A stretch of 21,596 nucleotides of DNA from Anaerolineales bacterium. GTDB taxonomy: Bacteria > Chloroflexota > Anaerolineae > Anaerolineales > Villigracilaceae. The notes beneath the pieces were generated by a model, which ran no database searches, was not told where the DNA came from, and was given only the letters and a program-made list of their open reading frames with translations. The DNA lies in NCBI GenBank assembly GCA_025938055.1, contig JAICQC010000020.1:1-21596 (forward strand), read 5' to 3'. A program made the position numbers and the translations under genes. The number at the start of each line of letters is the position of its first letter. The first letter of the stretch is position 1. Below are positions 14,982 through 21,368 of this stretch, one piece after another.

Positions 14982-15947
14982 TTACTCAGCGGGCTTCTGG
15001 TCTGACGATTCGGAGGCTGAGGTTTCCGTTTCAGGTGCCGGGGTCTCAGCTTCAGGTGCAGGGGTGGTTTGCTCTGCAGTTTCTGCCGCAGGGGTTTCCA
15101 CAGTTTCCTCACGAGCCGCATTCATTTTTGCCAGCGTGGCTTCACCGAGCAGGGCATCGTCTGCAACTTCTTCATCCACATCCACCACCTTCGGGATGCG
15201 GCGCGCGGATTTATCGGCTCTGGGCTGCGCCTCGGTATCAGCCTTTTCTTCGTCTTCCTCCTTGCGCATTGCCTTACCTTCCGGGACCGCATCTGCGACC
15301 TTGGCAACCAGCAACTTGATGGCGCGGATGGCGTCATCGTTGGATGGAATGACAAAGTCAATTTCCTGCGGGTTGCAGTTCGTATCGACCATGGCAACGA
15401 TGGGGATATTGAGCAGATTTGCCTCGTGTACGGCTGCCTCTTCACGACCGACATCCACGATGAAGATCAGGTCCGGGCGGCGCTTCATGCTGCGCGTACC
15501 CGAAAGGCGGGTGGTCAGGCGGGTGATCTCACGCCCGATCAACAGACCTTCCTTCTTGGTCAGGCGCTCCAGTTCGTTGTTATCGCGCATCTTTTCGAGG
15601 CGCTCCAGTTCCTGGATACGCGCGTGCATCGTGGACCAGTTGGTGAGCATGCCGCCCATCCAGCGTTCGGTGACGTAGGGCATGCCGCAGCGGGCCGCTT
15701 CTTCGGCGACCGTTTCCTGCGCCTGGCGCTTGGTTCCGACGAACAGCACTGAGCCGCCGTTCGCGACAATATCGCGGACAACGTTGTACGCCTGGCTCAA
15801 CATCTTGGACGTCTGCTGCAGGTCAATAATATGAATACCGTTACGCTCGGTGAAGATGTACGGTTTCATGCGAGGATCCCATTTGTTGGTGCGGTGCCCA
15901 AAGTGAACGCCGCTCTCAAGCAGGGCCTTCATAGCAATTACAGCCAT
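14982..15947 (-). CDS. rpsB: 30S ribosomal protein S2 with long acidic C-terminal tail
   Basis: The first ~225 of 321 residues are a complete S2: MKALLESGVHFGHRTNKWDPRMKPYIFTERNGIHIIDLQQT, WMGGMLTNWSTM, KRRPDLIFIVDVGREEAAVHEA and VAMVDTNCNPQEIDFVIPSNDDAIRAIKL. About 95 residues follow that are rich in Glu, Ala, Pro, Thr and Asp (for example PAPEAETPAPETETSASES); they are low complexity, probably disordered and not part of canonical S2. AGGAG (15957-15953) precedes the ATG. It is the first gene of the translation cluster and has a structured ~155-nt leader with an extended -10 promoter at 16109-16117. Confidence 0.96.
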   Translation of the reverse strand: MAVIAMKALLESGVHFGHRTNKWDPRMKPYIFTERNGIHIIDLQQTSKMLSQAYNVVRDIVANGGSVLFVGTKRQAQETVAEEAARCGMPYVTERWMGGMLTNWSTMHARIQELERLEKMRDNNELERLTKKEGLLIGREITRLTTRLSGTRSMKRRPDLIFIVDVGREEAAVHEANLLNIPIVAMVDTNCNPQEIDFVIPSNDDAIRAIKLLVAKVADAVPEGKAMRKEEDEEKADTEAQPRADKSARRIPKVVDVDEEVADDALLGEATLAKMNAAREETVETPAAETAEQTTPAPEAETPAPETETSASESSDQKPAE

Positions 15948-15965
15948 TCTTTCTCCTAACTTCTG

Positions 15966-16102
15966 CCGTTCTCCAACGCGTGGCGCTCTGGCGCCAGCGC
16001 GGAACGGAATGAGTTTAGTGGGGATGCGGCTCTACGAGCCAGACCCACTCAAGGACGCTTGTTGCCCGTCCCAGGCAAGATGTGTGGCGCTTTTGGCGCC
16101 AC
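15966..16102 (-). promoter_or_regulatory. Structured rpsB leader RNA, candidate S2 autoregulatory element
   Basis: Three stem-loops lie between the predicted transcript start (about 16102) and the rpsB ribosome site. Hairpin 1: GTGGCGC / GCGCCAC (16084-16102), at the very 5' end. Hairpin 2: GGCTC / GAGCC (16028-16040). Hairpin 3: TGGCGC / GCGCCA (15981-15996), enclosed by CGCG/CGCG and CCGTTC (15966-15971) / GAACGG (16002-16007), ending 8 bp from the AGGAG site. Hairpins 1 and 3 share arm sequences, so they can cross-pair. Autoregulation by S2 is known in other bacteria (rpsB leaders); applying it here is inference. Confidence 0.6.
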
Positions 16103-16108
16103 GGCGGG

Positions 16109-16117
16109 ATTATATCA
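16109..16117 (-). promoter_or_regulatory. Extended -10 promoter of rpsB
   Basis: The minus strand reads TGATATAAT (16117-16109), an extended -10 with a perfect TATAAT hexamer. The -35 is poor: ATGACA-like bases at 15 bp spacing or AATGAC at 16 bp, both within the left terminus of the dispersed repeat that begins at 16130. Confidence 0.75.
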
Positions 16118-16129
16118 TAGAAAAAGTCA

Positions 16130-16310
16130 TGTCATTGCGAGGAGTGCTTGTTGCGACGACACCTGCACTCCCTGGCACCGTACGCCAGGACAGGTGTGCG
16201 CCAGGTGCAAGTGAGCAATCTCCAATTCTCCGGGAGACTGCTTCGCCATCCTTCGGCCACGCCGCGGACGAACAGAACAGAGGCTCCGCTCAGGACGGCT
16301 CGCAGGGACA
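16130..16310. repeat. Dispersed palindromic repeat, long copy (copy 3)
   Basis: The ends TGTCATTGCGAG (16130-16141) and CTCGCAGGGACA (16299-16310) are inverted with two mismatches in 12. Inside are GAGCAATCTCC and GGGAGACTGCTTCG (about 16211-16247), the wording of copy 1 at 5253, plus an extra GC-rich insert (about 16150-16210) with ACACCTG...CAGGTGT and TGGC...GCCA inverted segments. It fills the gap between the dnaA stop (16318) and the rpsB promoter. No coding frame in it looks real. Confidence 0.72.
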
Positions 16311-16317
16311 TTGATGT

Positions 16318-17670
16318 TTACACTACTGCTCCCTGCCCATAAAGCTGCTGCTTGACGTGTACCACGCGTTTACGCAAGTCTGTTTTCGTCTCGATATCGC
16401 CAGCGATCTTCTGGATGGCGTACATCACAGTGGTGTGATCGCGCCCGCCCAGCACCTCGCCGATCTGCGGCAGGGAGGCATCTGTCTCTTTCCGCAGAAG
16501 ATACATGGCGACCTGCCGGGGCTGGGCAATCTTTTGGGAACGGTCACGACCGAGCAGTGCTTCGACCGTCGTATGCCATTCTTTCGCCACCAGCTCAATG
16601 ATCTTCGCAGGCTGGACGTCACTGCGCTGAGGCAGCAGGTCAGCCAGCGCCACTTCGACAAGCTGGGACGTTAGTGGCACACCGCTAAGTTCGGCAAAGG
16701 CAAGGATACGATTCAAGGCGCCTTCCAATTCACGGATGTTGGACTGAACGCGTCGGGCAATGTTTTCCAGGATCTCATCCGGCACCTGACGACCCGTCCG
16801 TTCGGCTTTCGACCGCAAGATTGCAAGACGGGTTTCCAGGTCAGGCGGTTGGATATCGGCGGTGAGTCCCCACTCGAAGCGGGAGCGCAGGCGTTCATCC
16901 AGTGTATTCAGGGATTTTGGCGGACGGTCTGAAGACACGATGATCTGCTTATCCTGCCCGTGCAGAGTGTTGAAGGTGTGGAAGAACTCCTCCTGCGTGG
17001 ATTCCTTGCCCGCGATAAATTGAATGTCATCCACCAGCAGCACATCCGCTGAGCGATACTTCTCACGGAACGCCTGGTTCGTATGCGTGCGGATGGCATT
17101 GATCATATCGTTGGTGAATTCCTCGGAGGAGACGTACAAAACATTCAAGCCGCGCGCATGGCAGGCATTCCCGATCGCATGCAGAAGATGGGTCTTGCCC
17201 AGCCCGACACCCCCATAGAGGAACAGCGGATTATAAGCACGCGCCGGTTTCTCTGCCACCGCAAGGCATGCCGCGTGTGCCAGCCGATTGCCGGAGCCAA
17301 CCACAAACGTTTCGAACAGGTAGCGCGGGTTCATGTTCGAGGGTCGCGCAGGCTGATCGTATGCCGCGATTGGCTCCGGCTGCCCCGATGGGGGAGGTGC
17401 TTCATCGGCAATGACTTCCGCATCATTGCCATTCACGATGAAATTCACCGCAACACTGGCATTCATAATCCCAACAAGCAGGCGGCTGACCGTACTCGCG
17501 AGCCTGCTTTCCAGCCAGTCACGCGCATAGGCGTTGCGGACTCCGATCGTCAGAGTCCCACCCTGGTAGGAAAGAGGTTTGGTGTCGCGCACCCAGGTAT
17601 CAAAAGAGGCGCGTGGCATTTCCATCTGAAGTTGCCCGAGTACTGATTGCCATGCTTGCTCAACGTTCAT
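16318..17670 (-). CDS. dnaA: Chromosomal replication initiator protein DnaA
   Basis: All four DnaA domains are present in 450 residues. Domain I (1-75) has AWQSVLGQLQMEMPRASFDTWVRD. A short Pro-rich linker (about 88-112) follows. The AAA+ domain starts at NPRYLFETFVVGSGNRLAHAA, with Walker A GGVGLGKT (153-160), Walker B LLVDD (211-215) and sensor region RSRFEWGL. The C-terminal DNA-binding domain carries the DnaA signature LGGRDHTTVMYAIQKI (about 410-425). GGAG five bases upstream supports ATG 17670. The neighbours are unusual: no dnaN follows; instead a repeat and the rpsB cluster. A hairpin at 17708-17726 lies in its leader. Confidence 0.97.
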   Translation of the reverse strand: MNVEQAWQSVLGQLQMEMPRASFDTWVRDTKPLSYQGGTLTIGVRNAYARDWLESRLASTVSRLLVGIMNASVAVNFIVNGNDAEVIADEAPPPSGQPEPIAAYDQPARPSNMNPRYLFETFVVGSGNRLAHAACLAVAEKPARAYNPLFLYGGVGLGKTHLLHAIGNACHARGLNVLYVSSEEFTNDMINAIRTHTNQAFREKYRSADVLLVDDIQFIAGKESTQEEFFHTFNTLHGQDKQIIVSSDRPPKSLNTLDERLRSRFEWGLTADIQPPDLETRLAILRSKAERTGRQVPDEILENIARRVQSNIRELEGALNRILAFAELSGVPLTSQLVEVALADLLPQRSDVQPAKIIELVAKEWHTTVEALLGRDRSQKIAQPRQVAMYLLRKETDASLPQIGEVLGGRDHTTVMYAIQKIAGDIETKTDLRKRVVHVKQQLYGQGAVV

Positions 17671-18156
17671 AGCTGCTCCACTTGGTAAAAGAGTATGTCG
17701 AACTAACCCGCTCGCGTTGCGAGCGGCTCATTCTATATTTGGTTTTAAAATTTTATGAGATCGTATGGGGCTTGCGATGGGTATTGATCACCACATCCTT
17801 ATCTCAGCGTGAGTACATTCTAGCAGAGGAACATCGAAAGTACAACACGGAAAGCCTACGCTAATTTTAAAACTTCGTCTTTTTTAAGGTCACTCAACGT
17901 TAAAGATTCATCGCGGAAATCATCAATGGATGATGTCTGCTTATAGAACAGACGTTTCAGCCAAGTGCACCCGGCTTTTCCTCGGCACCCCCAGATATGG
18001 GGTTTTAATCAATCGTTTAACTTGTTTGTTCCACATATGGATGGGCGTGTCTTAAAGAACCGCGCGATAGAAATTTTTTATTTCCTGATTTGCGAGACTC
18101 AAGATTCTGTGATTCGATTGAAGGGAATTTTTGATTCAATACTTTTGCCCGCGCGT
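17671..18156. other. Non-coding region upstream of dnaA (486 bp)
   Basis: There is no credible gene on either strand. Three structures are visible: CCGCTCGC/GCGAGCGG (17708-17726, 8-bp stem, 3-nt loop) in the dnaA leader; CCCCA/TGGGG (about 17990-18003) followed on the plus strand by TTTTAATC, terminator-like; and a hairpin CCGCGC/GCGCGG (18149-18165) whose loop contains the TGA stop of the histidine kinase gene. AT-rich runs occur at about 17735-17758, 17862-17887 and 18068-18083. Only two poor DnaA-box matches are seen (7/9 near 18027-18035, 6/9 near 17788-17796), so an origin is possible from the position next to dnaA but not supported by boxes. A dnaA promoter around TATAGAAT (about 17731-17738, minus) is weak. 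Confidence 0.55.
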
Positions 18157-19296
18157 TCAGCGCGGAACCCATGCAAGGACGGTCGTTCCCTCACCCACAA
18201 CAGAGGTTATATCTACATCGCCGCCCACAGAAGCTGCGCGTGTCTGCATGTTCGCCAAGCCATGACCTATGCTTCCATTCATCTTATCGGTTTCAAACCC
18301 TTTGCCGTTGTCATGGATCTCCATCAACACACGTTCCTCTGTTGACCAGAGGGAAAGATCCACCTGTTTTGCCCTGGCATGCTTGGCAATGTTTGCCAGT
18401 GCCTCTTGGCAGATATGAAATAAGGCCATTGCATGTGCCTGCGAAAGCTCTTTGAGTTCATTTTCATTGCCAGAGAGCTGTACGTTGGCAAGCGTATTGG
18501 CGCGGAACTCAGTGATAAGGCGGTTCAACCCACTGATCAAGCCTTCATTGCCCATCTGGCGCGGTCTCAGGTCGAGGATATAGCCGCGCAGGTCTCGAAT
18601 CGCCTGGTTCAACGCTTCAATGGAATGCTGGACGCGGGTTTTGGCATCCTGTGGATCGTCGTCAAACGAGTGTAAGGCGCTTTCAAGAGATAAGCCCACG
18701 CCATAAATGGATTGGATAATGCCATCATGCAGGTCCATGCCAATGCGTTCGCGCTCCTCGAGCACTGCCAGGCGGTGCGTATTCTCGTGCAGACGCGCAT
18801 TCTGGATGGCGGCAGCAGCATAGGTTGCCAGCATCTGGATGATTTTTTCATCGTCGGCAGTAAACTCGGGCGCGTCGATCTTATCGGTGAGGTAGATTTG
18901 TCCCAACTGACCGTTGCCTGCTCGAATGGGCACCCCCAGGAATGAAGTCATATGCGGGTGGTGAGCCGGAAAACCGAAAGAACTCGGATGGTCCTGGATG
19001 ACCGGCACACGCAGCGGGAATTCGGTGTTCATCAGCTCGCCGATCAAGCCCTTCCCCACCGGAGGATGAGCCATCCGCTTGACTTCGTCATCGGTCATCC
19101 CGACCGTAATAAACTTGACCAGCTTACCATTATCATCCAATACCCCCAGCGCGGCGTAGCGTGCATCCGATTGTTCACAAGCGAGCCTGACGATCCGTTC
19201 CAGCAAGTGGTCGAGCGAAACATCTTTTACCAATTCGAGGCTGGCTTTGTGCAGAGCAATGAGTCTTTCCTGAAGCTGTTCTCGCGTTAATAGCAT
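18157..19296 (-). CDS. GAF-domain sensor histidine kinase (NarL/DevS-type, HisKA_3)
   Basis: A cytoplasmic two-component kinase of 379 residues with no membrane segment. A GAF domain spans about residues 22-168 (VRLACEQSDARYAALGVLD, HMTSFLGVPIRAGNGQLGQIYLTDK, LATYAAAAIQNARLHE). The HisKA_3 dimerisation domain has ERERIGMDLHDGIIQSIYGVG with phospho-acceptor H190. The ATPase domain has ICQEALANIAKHARAK (N box), IHDNGKGF (G1, 327-334) and GHGLANMQTRAASVGG (G2). This layout is shared with DevS/DosS and NarX-like kinases; the ligand of the GAF domain is unknown. No response regulator lies next to it in the window. It is transcribed divergently from mvaA across 90 bp; a TGAGATAAT extended -10 (about 19320-19328, minus) is a candidate promoter. 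Confidence 0.93.
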   Translation of the reverse strand: MLLTREQLQERLIALHKASLELVKDVSLDHLLERIVRLACEQSDARYAALGVLDDNGKLVKFITVGMTDDEVKRMAHPPVGKGLIGELMNTEFPLRVPVIQDHPSSFGFPAHHPHMTSFLGVPIRAGNGQLGQIYLTDKIDAPEFTADDEKIIQMLATYAAAAIQNARLHENTHRLAVLEERERIGMDLHDGIIQSIYGVGLSLESALHSFDDDPQDAKTRVQHSIEALNQAIRDLRGYILDLRPRQMGNEGLISGLNRLITEFRANTLANVQLSGNENELKELSQAHAMALFHICQEALANIAKHARAKQVDLSLWSTEERVLMEIHDNGKGFETDKMNGSIGHGLANMQTRAASVGGDVDITSVVGEGTTVLAWVPR

Positions 19297-19386
19297 CTCT
19301 GTGATACCTCGCCCGGTATTATCTCATAAAATGTGATAGATTTTGGCAGGGAACAGGCATACAATCACTCTGGTAAAGGTAACGAA

Positions 19387-20697
19387 ATGACAAACTCTCG
19401 CATCCCCGGCTTCTACAATATGACTCTTGACGAGCGCCGCGCCAAAATCATGGAAGCTCTATCGTCGGAATCGGGAATTGCTCCGACTCACGAAATCCTT
19501 GTTCCGTTCACTATGGGCAGACTCTCAACTGATATTGCGACCAATATGATCGAAAACGTCATCGGGACCTACGATTTGCCACTTGGCATTGGTCTTAATT
19601 TCGTCGTCAACGGCAGAGATGTATTAGTCCCCATGGTCATTGAAGAACCGTCCGTGGTTGCCGGCGCGTCCTTCATGGCAAAACTTGCCCGCGCAGGCGG
19701 CGGCTTTATCGCAGAAGCTACGGAACCGTTAATGATTGGTCAATTGCAAGTCCTCCAGGTTGATAATTTACACGAAGCTGCTCGAAAAGTTTTGGAACGG
19801 AAATCGGAATTGGTTGAATATGTAGACAGTGCTGAATCCTCTCTAAAAGCCAAAGGCGGCGGGGCGCGGGACATCGAGGTTCGAATTATCGAAGATTCCC
19901 CCATCGGCGGTTTTTTAGTTGTCCATCTCATTTATGACGTTCGCGATGCGATGGGCGCGAACGCTGTGAACACTGCCTGCGAGCGGCTTGCTCCGAGAGT
20001 GGAAGCCATCACCGGCGGAAAAGTCCACCTGCGAATCCTTTCAAATCTGGCGGATAGACGAATCGCCCGGGCGCGGTGTACGATTCCTGTAAATGAGCTG
20101 GCATTTGACGACTTTTCAGGCGAAGAGGTCCGTGATGGCATCATTGCCGCCTACGCCTTCGCCGCCGTGGACCCTTACCGCGCTGCCACTCACAACAAGG
20201 GTATCATGAACGGCGTAGACTCGGTGGTCATTGCCACAGGCAACGACTGGCGCGCCAACGAAGCCGGCGCCCATGCCTACGCCGCTCGCTCTGGCAAATA
20301 CACATCGCTATCCACGTGGGGCAAAGACGCGGACGGAAGCCTCGTGGGCACGCTCGAAATGCCAATTGCGGTCGGAATTGTAGGCGGTGCGACCAAGGTC
20401 CACCCGGCTGCGCAGGCTGCTGTAAAGCTGATGGGTGTGAAGACTGCCAGCGAGCTGGCTGAGATCATCGTCTCGGTGGGGCTGGCTCAAAACATGGCAG
20501 CCCTGCGCGCCCTCGCCACCGAAGGCATCCAGCGCGGACACATGTCACTACACGCACGGCAGGTCGCCATTGCCGCAGGTGCAAGTGGAGACCTCATCGA
20601 AAAGGTCGCCGCGCAGATGGTGGCGGAGAAGGTTGTGAGAATTGATCGTGCGGAAGAGTTGGTGAAGACGTGCACAAGTACACAGGGAGACAGGTAG
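19387..20697 (+). CDS. mvaA: Class II hydroxymethylglutaryl-CoA reductase
   Basis: Interconverts HMG-CoA and mevalonate. The 436 residues match the class II (Pseudomonas mevalonii type) enzyme, with all catalytic residues at a constant offset of four from that enzyme's numbering: E87 (EEPSVVAG), K271 (THNKGIMNG), D287 (ATGND) and H385 (RGHMSLHA). ENVIGTYDLPLGIGLNF and DAMGAN (187-192) are also present. ATG 19387 follows AAAGGTAACG; an upstream in-frame start (19333) adds 18 unrelated residues. TACAAT at about 19360-19365 is a possible -10. Class II enzymes act either in mevalonate degradation or, in Gram-positive cocci, in biosynthesis, so the direction is not settled. The last nine residues (TCTSTQGDR) are encoded by a dispersed repeat and look non-native; a second copy of the gene's 3' end lies at 21072-21225. 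Confidence 0.95.
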   Translation: MTNSRIPGFYNMTLDERRAKIMEALSSESGIAPTHEILVPFTMGRLSTDIATNMIENVIGTYDLPLGIGLNFVVNGRDVLVPMVIEEPSVVAGASFMAKLARAGGGFIAEATEPLMIGQLQVLQVDNLHEAARKVLERKSELVEYVDSAESSLKAKGGGARDIEVRIIEDSPIGGFLVVHLIYDVRDAMGANAVNTACERLAPRVEAITGGKVHLRILSNLADRRIARARCTIPVNELAFDDFSGEEVRDGIIAAYAFAAVDPYRAATHNKGIMNGVDSVVIATGNDWRANEAGAHAYAARSGKYTSLSTWGKDADGSLVGTLEMPIAVGIVGGATKVHPAAQAAVKLMGVKTASELAEIIVSVGLAQNMAALRALATEGIQRGHMSLHARQVAIAAGASGDLIEKVAAQMVAEKVVRIDRAEELVKTCTSTQGDR

Positions 20698-20723
20698 ATA
20701 CGAATGGTCTACGTTGTATACTT
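20676..20723. repeat. Degenerate palindrome overlapping the end of mvaA
   Basis: AAGTACACAGGGAGACAG (20676-20693) faces GGTCTACGTTGTATACTT (20706-20723) as an imperfect inverted repeat. Its vocabulary (AAGTA, AGACAGGTA, TCTAC, TACTT) resembles the perfect palindrome at 658-705. The mvaA stop TAG (20695-20697) is inside it. Confidence 0.5.
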
Positions 20724-20728
20724 ACACC

Positions 20729-20992
20729 ATGAACCAAAGAAAACCTCTCACCTCCGAAGAAATCTACGCCATCGTGGACGGACTTAATCCAATTGATTGG
20801 GCACAAATGGAGTTGTTGGCAAAAATGCCACCTGGGAAAAGGATTTACCCTAGCCTGCGCGCAAGCGCCATGATACGCGCTGGTTTGTGAACTGCATTTA
20901 AAAGAAAGTTTCCGAACCTTTCACCATCGGAAATCAACATGAAAATTCTGGACTATCTGACTTCCATGGATGACAAATATGGATATGCTTGA
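20729..20992 (+). pseudogene. Small gene interrupted by an in-frame TGA, antitoxin-like position
   Basis: From ATG 20729 the frame encodes MNQRKPLTSEEIYAIVDGLN... to TGA at 20888-20890 (53 residues). The same frame then continues without interruption as TAFKRKFPNLSPSEINMKIL... to a second TGA at 20990-20992, total 87 codons. The text on both sides looks like one protein, and a single CGA-to-TGA change would join it. The start of the nucleotidyltransferase-like frame at 20979 overlaps its end, as in toxin-antitoxin pairs. TATACT at 20717-20722 is a possible -10 close to the ATG. I cannot name the family; it may also be translated as the 53-residue product. Confidence 0.6.
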
Positions 20993-21069
20993 TTTTTACA
21001 TCCGAGTCGTAAAGGCATTGGATGAAATCGGCGCGCCCTACATGGACAAAGCCCATCACCGACCCGCTC
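20979..21069 (+). pseudogene. 5' fragment of a nucleotidyltransferase-like gene
   Basis: The frame from ATG 20979 (or 20970, 20985) reads MDMLDFYIRVVKALDEIGAPYM, which resembles the N-terminus of small MNT/AbiEii-type nucleotidyltransferases, where a Val-Gly-Gly active-site segment would follow. It does not: after about 22 residues the text changes, and from 21072 the DNA is a copy of the mvaA 3' end. The gene is therefore truncated and lacks every catalytic residue. It overlaps the end of the interrupted small gene in another frame, consistent with a former two-gene module. Confidence 0.5.
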
Positions 21070-21071
21070 CT

Positions 21072-21225
21072 CGCGGACACATGTCACTACACGCATGGCA
21101 GGCTGCCATTGCCGCAGGTGCAAGTGGAGAACTCATCGAAAAGGTCTGCGCAGATGGTGGCAGAAAAAGTGGTGAGAATTGATAGAGCAGAAGAGATTTT
21201 GAAGTCTTTGGACAGTGGAAAGTAA
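21072..21225 (+). pseudogene. Frameshifted second copy of the mvaA 3' end
   Basis: Positions 21072-21204 align with mvaA 20533-20667: by hand I count about 15 substitutions and one 2-nt deletion (after GAAAAGGTC), about 89% identity. Before the deletion the copy encodes RGHMSLHAWQAAIAAGASG, including the catalytic His region; after it, in the shifted frame, AQMVAEKVVRIDRAEEILK and a natural-looking end SLDSGK with TAA at 21223. In the AEKVVRIDRA part the changes are synonymous. It is not functional as it stands. Confidence 0.85.
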
Positions 21226-21368
21226 ACAGTGTGATCTGCTTCCAATTGCAACGATCAAGCATGCAAAGTTGAACTCATCCTTTACAGAACAAAAGGATTG
21301 AAATTGACAGGTTAGGAGAGCTTTTGAAAATTTATTATGCATAGAATGATGGTCAACCTCAAGAAATT

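Noticed and set aside
14881..15678. Ser/Ala-rich plus-strand open frame opposite tsf and rpsB
   Set aside because: Its serine-rich text is the reverse of the Glu/Ala-rich S2 tail; rpsB and tsf are certain.
17682..17864. 60-codon plus-strand frame upstream of dnaA
   Set aside because: It covers the dnaA leader hairpin, has no ribosome site and looks like chance.
17671..18156. oriC with DnaA boxes
   Set aside because: Only 6/9 and 7/9 matches to the box consensus were found, without clustering, so I describe the region but do not call an origin.
17965..18345. Plus-strand open frame starting in the gap before dnaA
   Set aside because: It runs into the histidine kinase gene on the other strand, has no ribosome site, and its text shows no family features.
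21304..21338. TTGACA (21304-21309) with TATTAT (21333-21338) as promoter of the last gene
   Set aside because: The 23-bp spacer is too long for a sigma-70 promoter.
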